Part shown: piece after piece, positions 36,601 to 43,278 of the stretch
Layout: each line of letters starts with the position of its first letter
Numbering within the stretch: position 1 is the stretch's first letter
Assembly (NCBI GenBank): GCA_013377005.1
Contig: JACABE010000001.1
Coordinates: 1-64,000 of the forward strand
Source: Bacteroidota bacterium
Lineage (GTDB): Bacteria; Bacteroidota; Bacteroidia; Bacteroidales; JACABE01
Direction of reading: 5' to 3'
DNA: 64,000 bases
The notes under the pieces: model-generated
Seen by the model: the letters and a program-made list of their open reading frames with translations, nothing else
What the model was told of the DNA's origin: nothing
Database searches by the model: none
Position numbers and translations under genes: made by a program

Positions 36601-37593
36601 ATGAAAAAAAGCTATGTTTTTTTTGCTATTGTGTTAGCGATGATTGTTTCCTGTAAAGAGAACAAAAAGAAAGTTGAAGAAAATCAACAAAAAACTGTTG
36701 TCAAAAAAGTTGAAATACCCGTATTTAATGCAGATTCAGCGTATTATTTTACAGAAAAACAAGTTGCATTCGGACCAAGAGTTCCCAATACTAAAGCTCA
36801 GGAATTATGTGCTAATTATTTGGTTACTATCTTAAAAAGATATTGTAAAAATGTAACTGTACAGGAATTTCAGTCAAAAGCATGGGACGGTACCTTGTTA
36901 AAAGGGAAAAATATCATTGCAAGTTTTAATCCCGATACTAACAATCGAATTTTCTTTTCTTCACATTGGGATTCCAGACCTTATGCAGATTATGATCCTG
37001 ATGCGAAAAATAATAGAAAACCAATATTAGGAGCCAATGATGGGGCTGCTGGTGTTGGGATTTTGATGGAAATCGCACGTTTATTCAGCGAGAAACAACC
37101 TAAAATAGGCGTTGATCTTGTTCTTTTTGATGTAGAAGATTATGGAGAACCAAAAGGAACTACAGGCAAAGGAGAAGATAATTGGTGTTTAGGTTCACAA
37201 TATTGGGCTAAAAATCCTCACAAACAAGGCTATTTTGCCAAATATGGTGTTTTGTTGGATATGGTAGCTGCTAAAAATGCTGTATTTACAATGGAAAACA
37301 CTTCCATGTATTATGCACCAGATATTATGAATATGGTTTGGAACACAGCTAATTCGTTAGGGTATAGTAATTATTTTTCAACAGAGCAAACAGGTGGATT
37401 AATAGATGATCATTTGTATATTAATAAAATAGCAAAAATACCAACTGTAGATATTGTACAACATGATCCGAATACAGTTTCGGGGTTTTTTCCTTATTGG
37501 CACACGGTTAAAGACGATATGAGTAACATCGATAAAACAACACTTACAGTAGTTGGCAATACTCTGTTAACAGTTGCTTATGGAGAAGAATAA
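36601..37593 (+). CDS. M28-family/glutaminyl cyclase-like lipoprotein
   Basis: 330 residues. A lipobox (AMIVSC, Cys18) predicts a lipoprotein. The zinc-hydrolase core shows FSSHWDSRPYAD (metal His), LGANDGAAGVGILMEIARLF (bridging Asp), LFDVEDYGEP (Glu/Asp), LLDMVA and a late YWHTVKDD (metal His). The insert order resembles secreted glutaminyl-peptide cyclotransferases, which make N-terminal pyroglutamate; T9SS cargo often acquires pyroglutamate after signal cleavage (many have Gln at +1, such as the ...AQ ends here). Aminopeptidase activity remains possible. Confidence 0.85.
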   Translation: MKKSYVFFAIVLAMIVSCKENKKKVEENQQKTVVKKVEIPVFNADSAYYFTEKQVAFGPRVPNTKAQELCANYLVTILKRYCKNVTVQEFQSKAWDGTLLKGKNIIASFNPDTNNRIFFSSHWDSRPYADYDPDAKNNRKPILGANDGAAGVGILMEIARLFSEKQPKIGVDLVLFDVEDYGEPKGTTGKGEDNWCLGSQYWAKNPHKQGYFAKYGVLLDMVAAKNAVFTMENTSMYYAPDIMNMVWNTANSLGYSNYFSTEQTGGLIDDHLYINKIAKIPTVDIVQHDPNTVSGFFPYWHTVKDDMSNIDKTTLTVVGNTLLTVAYGEE

Positions 37594-37650
37594 ATCAAAC
37601 TTACTCGTTTATTAGTTTGCAAATTCTTATCAATTATTGAAAAAATATAA

Positions 37651-37658
37651 TAAATTTG
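37651..37658 (+). promoter_or_regulatory. Predicted -7 promoter element of porW
   Basis: TAAATTTG, 33 nt upstream of the TTG start at 37692. Transcription would begin near 37665, at a three-codon minicistron (ATG AGT TAT TAA) in the same frame as porW. Confidence 0.45.
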
Positions 37659-37691
37659 CAAAAAATGAGTTATTAAAACCAAAAACAGGCT

Positions 37692-40469
37692 TTGATTCGA
37701 AAAAATACATACCATTTTGCTATTCTTGTATTAGCTTTTGTTGTTTTAGTTGCTTGCTCAACACGAAAGAACACTTTTACACGTAGGGTTTATCATAACT
37801 TAACTGCTCATTATAATGCTTATTGGAACGGAAACGAAAGTTTAAAAGAAGGTATTGTGGAATTATCCAAAAGCAGTAAGGATAATTATACTGAAGTACT
37901 TCCTGTTTTTAAAAATGGCACCAAAGAAGAAGCTCAAAAGATTAATCCACAAATGGATAGAGCTATTGAAAAAGGAGTAAAAGTAATAAAACTCCATTCA
38001 ATATTTATCAAAGGAAAAGAGCATGTTAGATGGATTGATGATGCATATTTAATGATTGGGAAATCCAATTATTATAAACAGGAATATCGCATGGCAATTC
38101 GTACTTTTAACTTTATTATTAGCCAATACAAAGCCAATCCTATTAAGTACGAAGCTATGATTTGGCTTGCCCGTTCAAATAATCAATTGGGTGAGTTCGG
38201 GGCTGCACAATCAATGTTAGACTTGGTAAGGAACAAAATAAGCAGCGGTGATGCCCCTAAAACATTGGAAAGAGATATGAATATGGTATATGCTGATTAC
38301 TATATAAAGCAAGAAAATTATACCCCCGCAATAGAATATCTGATTCCTGCAATAAAGCAGAATAGAAAAAAAGACATAAAAACTCGCTTAAGATTTATTT
38401 TGGCTCAAATATATCAACGAGATGGTGAACTAGCCAAAGCCTCAGAAATGTATCAAAAAGTAATTAGGAAAAACCCTCCTTATGAAATGGCATTCAATGC
38501 CCGTATCAATCTTGCGATGAGCTATGATGCTGCAACCGGTGATAGTAAATCACTGGAAAAGAGATTGACAAAAATGCTTAAAGACAATAAAAACAAGGAA
38601 TTTCTGGATCAAATATATTATGCTCTTGCGGAGGTAGCTTTAAGAAATAAAGATAAAAATACAGCAATAAAATATTTAAAACTATCTGTGAGCTCCAGCA
38701 TAAGTAATAATTATCAAAAAGCAATTTCATCTCTTAAGCTTGCTGACTTATATTTTGATCAACCTGATTATGAAAATGCCCAAGCTTACTACGATAGTAC
38801 CATAATGTTTTTGCCAATAGCTTATAAAAATTATGATGTAATTAAAAGTAAAGCAGAAGTATTGAATGAATTGGTAAAAAACATCCAAATTGTTAAAGTT
38901 CAAGATAGTTTACAGGCAATGGCTCTTATGACTCCTGCTGATAGAGACATGAAAATAAACAATATAATTGCAGCTTTATTAAAAGAAGAACAAAGAAAAG
39001 CAGAAGAAGAAAATGCTAACAAGTTAGCATTGAGTATGCTGCAAAATAATCGTCAAAATTTAGGAAATAATACACTTAATGGGGCAACAGGAGAATGGTA
39101 TTTTTACAATCCTTCAACAATGAGTTTTGGTTTTTCTGAATTTTCTAAAAAATGGGGTAAGCGAAAATTAGAAGACAATTGGAGAATAAGTAATAAGCAA
39201 ACTGTCGATTTTGGGGATGGTTTGGCAACGAAAAATGATAAAACAGACGATGGAGAACCCAAAGATACTTCCACTTTAGCTTCAAATCCCAAAAACAAGA
39301 ACTATTATCTCAAAGATGTTCCTCTTACTGAGGAAAAAATGAAAAAATCTAATGAAAAAGTAGAAAAAGCACTTTATAATATGGGTTATATTTATTATGA
39401 AGGATTAAAAGATCTCGCTAAAGCGAAAGAAACATTTGAAATTTTGATAGCAAGATTCCCTAAAGGAAAGCAAATTTTAGGTTCATATTATCAATTGTAT
39501 CAAATTAATTCCGACTTACAAGATAAAACAAAAAAAGACTATTATAAAGAATTGATTCTTAAAGATTATCCTGAAAGTGATTATGCGAAAATAATTACAG
39601 ATCCTGATTATTATAAACAAATTCAAGCCAAAAAGAACGAAATCAATTTGTTCTATGACGAAACTTATAAAGCCTTTATTTTGGGTAATTATAATAAAGT
39701 AATAGGTAATTATCAGGAAGCTACTTCAAAATATAAACTAAGTTCTATTTTTCCAAAATTTGAGTACCTAAATGCACTATCATTGGGAAAAACAAAAGGG
39801 AAAGATGTTTTGATAAGTTCACTCAATTCATTGATTAGTAAGTACCCAAATCACGAAATTATTCCTTTGGCTCAAATGGTTTTGGCTTATCTTAATGGAG
39901 GGAATGATGTAGACCTTGCTAAAAATGGCCCCATTAATTTATCATCTGAAAATAAAAGTAAGACTAAATCATCTCATGAAATACCTAAAAATAAAGAAAC
40001 AGAGAAGCAGCAAACAGCAGGAAATACTATAAAAAAAGACAGTATATCTACTACTACTCAGGTAATAATACCTAATATTACTAAAGAGCAATTATCTGCT
40101 TATAAGGAAAATACAGAAGCCAATCATTTTTTTATATTAATGGTTGATGCAAGTAAGGTAAATGTAAACGTTTTGAAAATTAAAATATCAGATTTTAATC
40201 GTAAATATTACAGTACAAGTAATTTAGAAATTACAAGTATAATCTATAACAAAAATATACATTTAATTTCTGTTACTCAATTTGAAAACGCTGAAAAAGC
40301 AATGTTATATTACAAAACTATTAGATCCAACGATTATATTTATTCATCTCTTGATGTAAACAGTACTTCTGATTTTGTTATTACTACAGATAATTTCACA
40401 ACATTCTACAAACTTAAAGATTTAGATGGATATCAAAGCTTTTTTAAAGGTCAATATCTGAAAAAATAA
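37692..40469 (+). CDS. porW: T9SS periplasmic lipoprotein PorW/SprE
   Basis: 925 residues. PorW/SprE is required for T9SS secretion and gliding in Bacteroidota and links the outer membrane complex to the trans-envelope machinery. The start is TTG; the only nearby in-frame ATG (37665) is closed by a stop after three codons. Signal peptide with lipobox LVACST (Cys22), then the hallmark TRRVYHNLTAHYNAYWNG, TPR-like helices (about 100-400), a coiled, Lys-rich middle, the conserved GEWYFYNPSTMSFGFSEF segment near 465, more TPRs, and a C-terminal repeat domain. The gene order porW-bactofilin-atpZ is typical for the phylum. Confidence 0.92.
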   Translation: MIRKNTYHFAILVLAFVVLVACSTRKNTFTRRVYHNLTAHYNAYWNGNESLKEGIVELSKSSKDNYTEVLPVFKNGTKEEAQKINPQMDRAIEKGVKVIKLHSIFIKGKEHVRWIDDAYLMIGKSNYYKQEYRMAIRTFNFIISQYKANPIKYEAMIWLARSNNQLGEFGAAQSMLDLVRNKISSGDAPKTLERDMNMVYADYYIKQENYTPAIEYLIPAIKQNRKKDIKTRLRFILAQIYQRDGELAKASEMYQKVIRKNPPYEMAFNARINLAMSYDAATGDSKSLEKRLTKMLKDNKNKEFLDQIYYALAEVALRNKDKNTAIKYLKLSVSSSISNNYQKAISSLKLADLYFDQPDYENAQAYYDSTIMFLPIAYKNYDVIKSKAEVLNELVKNIQIVKVQDSLQAMALMTPADRDMKINNIIAALLKEEQRKAEEENANKLALSMLQNNRQNLGNNTLNGATGEWYFYNPSTMSFGFSEFSKKWGKRKLEDNWRISNKQTVDFGDGLATKNDKTDDGEPKDTSTLASNPKNKNYYLKDVPLTEEKMKKSNEKVEKALYNMGYIYYEGLKDLAKAKETFEILIARFPKGKQILGSYYQLYQINSDLQDKTKKDYYKELILKDYPESDYAKIITDPDYYKQIQAKKNEINLFYDETYKAFILGNYNKVIGNYQEATSKYKLSSIFPKFEYLNALSLGKTKGKDVLISSLNSLISKYPNHEIIPLAQMVLAYLNGGNDVDLAKNGPINLSSENKSKTKSSHEIPKNKETEKQQTAGNTIKKDSISTTTQVIIPNITKEQLSAYKENTEANHFFILMVDASKVNVNVLKIKISDFNRKYYSTSNLEITSIIYNKNIHLISVTQFENAEKAMLYYKTIRSNDYIYSSLDVNSTSDFVITTDNFTTFYKLKDLDGYQSFFKGQYLKK

Positions 40470-40484
40470 TAGTATTGCAAAACA

Positions 40485-40516
40485 TTTGATTTTTTCAATA
40501 AAAAGATGTAGGTTTG
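40485..40516 (+). promoter_or_regulatory. Predicted promoter of the bactofilin-atpZ genes
   Basis: TTTG (40485-40488), 20-bp spacer, TAGGTTTG (40509-40516): both parts of the Bacteroidota consensus at optimal spacing, 39 nt before the ATG at 40555. This suggests transcription independent of porW. Confidence 0.6.
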
Positions 40517-40554
40517 TAGTGTGAATTTGCAAAAAGAAATAAATCATACATATT

Positions 40555-40944
40555 ATGGCAAAAATAAATGAAATAGACTCCTCCTCCATAAATATTTTAG
40601 GCGTTGGTACCGCAGTAAAAGGTGATATTACAGCTAATGGCGATTTTAGAATTGATGGATCTTTAATAGGAAACATCTCTGCAAAAGGTAAATTAGTAAT
40701 AGGTACAACGGGTTCTGTTGAAGGTGAAATTACATGTCAAAACGCAGATTTTTCAGGTAATGTAAAAGGAAAAGTAAATGTTGCTGAGTTACTTTCATTA
40801 AAGAGTACTTCAAAAATTATTGGCGATATTATTATTAATAAACTCTCGATTGAACCTGGTGCTCAATTCTCTGGTTCTTGCAACATGGATAGTGCTAAAA
40901 ATACCACTTTATATACATCCAAAGGTGAAACTGAAAAATCCTAA
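40555..40944 (+). CDS. Bactofilin (polymer-forming cytoskeletal protein)
   Basis: 129 residues. The central right-handed beta-helix has regular glycine/hydrophobic spacing (GDITANGDFRIDGSLIGNIS, GKLVIGTTGSVEGEI, FSGNVKGKVNVAELL). It polymerises into membrane-associated filaments involved in shape and localisation. The short N-terminal tail is unstructured. The 3' end overlaps the atpZ start by 20 nt. Confidence 0.92.
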   Translation: MAKINEIDSSSINILGVGTAVKGDITANGDFRIDGSLIGNISAKGKLVIGTTGSVEGEITCQNADFSGNVKGKVNVAELLSLKSTSKIIGDIIINKLSIEPGAQFSGSCNMDSAKNTTLYTSKGETEKS

Positions 40945-41140
40945 AAAATCCTTAAATGATTATGCAAAATACTCTTCCATTTCTTTTCAAATGGTGGCAA
41001 TTATATTAATTGGAGTATTTGCCGGTGTTAAGTTGGACGAATGGATTACCAAAGGTACCCCAATATTTACTTTAATATTTACAATAATAGCAGTAGTATT
41101 AGCTATATATTATGTGATAAAAGACTTAATTGGGAAGTGA
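40925..41140 (+). CDS. atpZ: AtpZ/AtpI-family protein, ATP synthase accessory
   Basis: 71 residues from a GTG start at 40925; upstream in-frame codons to 40820 lie inside bactofilin and read as a shadow. Two membrane segments (about 18-38 and 48-67), the first within MVAIILIGVFAGVKLDEWIT, match AtpZ, which helps assembly of the F-type synthase c-ring and Mg/Ca handling. The 20-nt overlap with bactofilin implies translational coupling. The F0F1 structural genes that normally follow are absent here. Confidence 0.85.
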   Translation: MKLKNPKKSLNDYAKYSSISFQMVAIILIGVFAGVKLDEWITKGTPIFTLIFTIIAVVLAIYYVIKDLIGK

Positions 41141-41256
41141 TATTTAATATTTTTACTATTTAATTAATAGATAGTCATGATTTTAAATGTCATAAAAATC
41201 ACTACAGATGCAATTTTTCAATGATTTAATTTCTCAAAATAAACAACACTAGAAAA

Positions 41257-41646
41257 ATGAATTTTTCATATCTTGCTTTCGTAAAAAAACTTCTTGTTTT
41301 TTTTATCATAATTTGCGGTTTAACTGCTACTTGTTTTTTTTCTTTGCCTGAATTATATTTAACTCCTGTTTTACCTTTTTTGCTACCATTCTTTTTTTCC
41401 ATCACATTGCTTACGCACTATATGCAGCTAAAAGCTTCTCAAAAAAGTTTTGCTCGTTTTACATCTGGTTTTATGATGATAACTTTTCTTAAGTTAATGA
41501 TATTGATTGCTTTATTGTTATTGTATGTGCTTACCCATCGAAAAGATGCAATACCTTTTATTATTTGGTATTTCATTTTTTATGTTTGTTTTACGACATT
41601 TGAAGTAATCAATTTACAACACATTGCTAATAAAAAAGAACAATAA
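41257..41646 (+). CDS. Four-helix membrane protein, AtpI-like (putative)
   Basis: 129 residues with four hydrophobic segments (about 9-28, 33-52, 68-92, 98-118), short loops and a charged tail. The position after atpZ matches the small membrane gene that precedes atpB in many Bacteroidota, so an AtpI-like role in ATP synthase assembly is inferred. No sequence motif confirms it. Confidence 0.6.
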   Translation: MNFSYLAFVKKLLVFFIIICGLTATCFFSLPELYLTPVLPFLLPFFFSITLLTHYMQLKASQKSFARFTSGFMMITFLKLMILIALLLLYVLTHRKDAIPFIIWYFIFYVCFTTFEVINLQHIANKKEQ

Positions 41647-41715
41647 ATTTATCACCATTAAACCAATTGAATTACCATACATCTAAATCATATTAATCAA
41701 TAAAAAACATATAAT

Positions 41716-42123
41716 ATGAGACTTTTAAAAGCACTGACAGTAATAGCACTACTAATAGTTAATTTTTCTGCATTTGCTCAGCAAACAGAAAAAAATGGAA
41801 AAACACCTGAAGAAAAAGCAAAACAACACTTGAAAGCGATCAACAAAGAATGTAGCTTAACTAATGATCAAAGTATAAAAGTCGAACAAGTCCTTTTAAA
41901 CACTCAAACAAAGTTAGAAGCTTTAAAATCTTCAAAACCGACACAAAAAGGTGAAAAAATAAAAGAATTGAAAGCTATTAACGACAATCAAACTACAGAA
42001 ATATCAAAAATATTAAACCCTGAGCAATATGTCAAATATCAAGCTTTGGTTGAAAAGCAAAAAGAAAAGATACGTAACAGATTAATAGAGAGACAAAACA
42101 AAAACGTTGATTTGGCAAAATAA
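41716..42123 (+). CDS. Small exported helical protein with LTxxQ-like motif
   Basis: 135 residues. Signal peptide (about 1-21, ending AFAQQ) and a highly charged, all-helical mature part. CSLTNDQSIKVEQVLLN resembles the LTxxQ motif of the Spy/CpxP periplasmic chaperone family, and a second LNPEQYVKYQAL near residue 105 fits the same hairpin. A periplasmic chaperone or stress role is inferred; it is not proven. It probably has its own transcript. Confidence 0.6.
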   Translation: MRLLKALTVIALLIVNFSAFAQQTEKNGKTPEEKAKQHLKAINKECSLTNDQSIKVEQVLLNTQTKLEALKSSKPTQKGEKIKELKAINDNQTTEISKILNPEQYVKYQALVEKQKEKIRNRLIERQNKNVDLAK

Positions 42124-42248
42124 TATTGATTTAACGAGTATTATCTGCAATTCTTAGATTAACATATTTTTGCAAAATCAATCAATCTTATCAACAATAA
42201 AAAGTGAAAAAAAATTAGGATTCATTATAACATCTGATTTTTTTGTTA

Positions 42249-42256
42249 TACTTTTG
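42249..42256 (+). promoter_or_regulatory. Predicted -7 promoter element
   Basis: TACTTTTG, 37 nt upstream of the ATG at 42294. No clear -33 box. A short ORF overlapping this segment (42170-42409) is not supported. Confidence 0.5.
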
Positions 42257-42293
42257 CTGTTCAAATTAATTATAAATTTAATCCTTTATCATC

Positions 42294-43106
42294 ATGAAAA
42301 AATTTTATGTTTTATTAGCAATTTTATTTATTGGAAAATTTTCATTCTCACAAATTTTTCAAGAAACATTCCAGAGCGGAACAATGCCTACTACTTTTAC
42401 TTTAATTAATGATGCAAATACTGTTGCAACAAATATTGCATCATTATTTCCTACTGCATGGAGTGTTATTGCACAACCAAGTGATACAGCAAATAAAGTT
42501 GCAGCTAGTCCTTCTTGGTTTACAGCAGTGGCTCCAGCTGACAGATGGATGATAACACCAGCCATTGTTCTTCCTGCGGGTTCAAACAATACTTTAACTT
42601 GGAAATCAAAATCTCAGGATCCAGCATATAAAGATGCATTAAAAGTCTTAATTTCTACAACTGGAATTAACAAAACTGATTTTACAATTACAGCTTATAA
42701 TGTTACTTCTGAAGATTCTGCTTTTACAACTAAATCATATTCTTTACAATCATTAGCAGGACAAACAATTCGTGTTGCTTTCGTTCAACAGTCAACAGAT
42801 ATGTTTTTCGTTATTGTAGATGATATTAAAGTTGCAACTACTGTGGTTGGTATCAATGAAGTTCCTTCAGAAGTTTCTAATTTTAGTGTTTATCCAAACC
42901 CTGTTAAAAATGAACTTAACATTTCTTCTACAGCCTCATTGAAGAACGTAAAAATTTTCAATGCACTCGGACAAGAAGTAATAAACGAAAATGTTAGCGG
43001 AAACCATTATAAAGTAAACACTTCTTCTTACATTAAAGGTATTTATTTTGTTCAAATTGAATCAGAAAAAGGAAAAACTACTAAGAAATTTGTAGTTAGC
43101 GAATAA
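42294..43106 (+). CDS. Choice-of-anchor J/cleaved-adhesin domain protein with T9SS type A sorting domain
   Basis: 270 residues. Signal peptide (about 1-20), one jelly-roll domain (about 20-185) with FQETFQSGTMP, DRWMITPAIVL, LTWKSKSQDPAY and FVIVDDIKV, which match the choice-of-anchor J / Cleaved_Adhesin pattern, and a type A sorting domain (about 195-270). The sorting domain is nearly the same as that of the next gene, suggesting duplication or conversion. Related adhesin domains are fused to gingipains in Porphyromonas. Confidence 0.85.
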   Translation: MKKFYVLLAILFIGKFSFSQIFQETFQSGTMPTTFTLINDANTVATNIASLFPTAWSVIAQPSDTANKVAASPSWFTAVAPADRWMITPAIVLPAGSNNTLTWKSKSQDPAYKDALKVLISTTGINKTDFTITAYNVTSEDSAFTTKSYSLQSLAGQTIRVAFVQQSTDMFFVIVDDIKVATTVVGINEVPSEVSNFSVYPNPVKNELNISSTASLKNVKIFNALGQEVINENVSGNHYKVNTSSYIKGIYFVQIESEKGKTTKKFVVSE

Positions 43107-43126
43107 TCTTAATAAACTGATTTTAT

Positions 43127-43157
43127 AAAAAAGGGCTGAAATTTCAGCCCTTTTTTA
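43127..43157. terminator. Intrinsic terminator
   Basis: Perfect palindrome AAGGGCTGAAATTTCAGCCCTT (43131-43152) followed by a T-run; it ends the gene stopping at 43106. Confidence 0.9.
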
Positions 43158-43232
43158 TTTTCTTCTCAAATTCAAGTATTTTTTCTATTTAAAAAAAACG
43201 TGAATTTATAAATCTATTCAGATAATTTATTT

Positions 43233-43240
43233 TAATTTTG
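43233..43240 (+). promoter_or_regulatory. Predicted -7 promoter element
   Basis: TAATTTTG, 38 nt upstream of the ATG at 43279. Confidence 0.45.
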
Positions 43241-43278
43241 TAGATTATATAAATTGTTTTATTAAAATTAAAAACACA

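Noticed and set aside
40820-40924. In-frame upstream extension of atpZ
   Set aside because: Lies within bactofilin in another frame and encodes non-conserved residues; the GTG at 40925 gives the normal AtpZ length.
42170-42409. 79-residue plus-strand ORF
   Set aside because: Covers the promoter of and overlaps the well-supported cargo gene at 42294 in a different frame; no family features.
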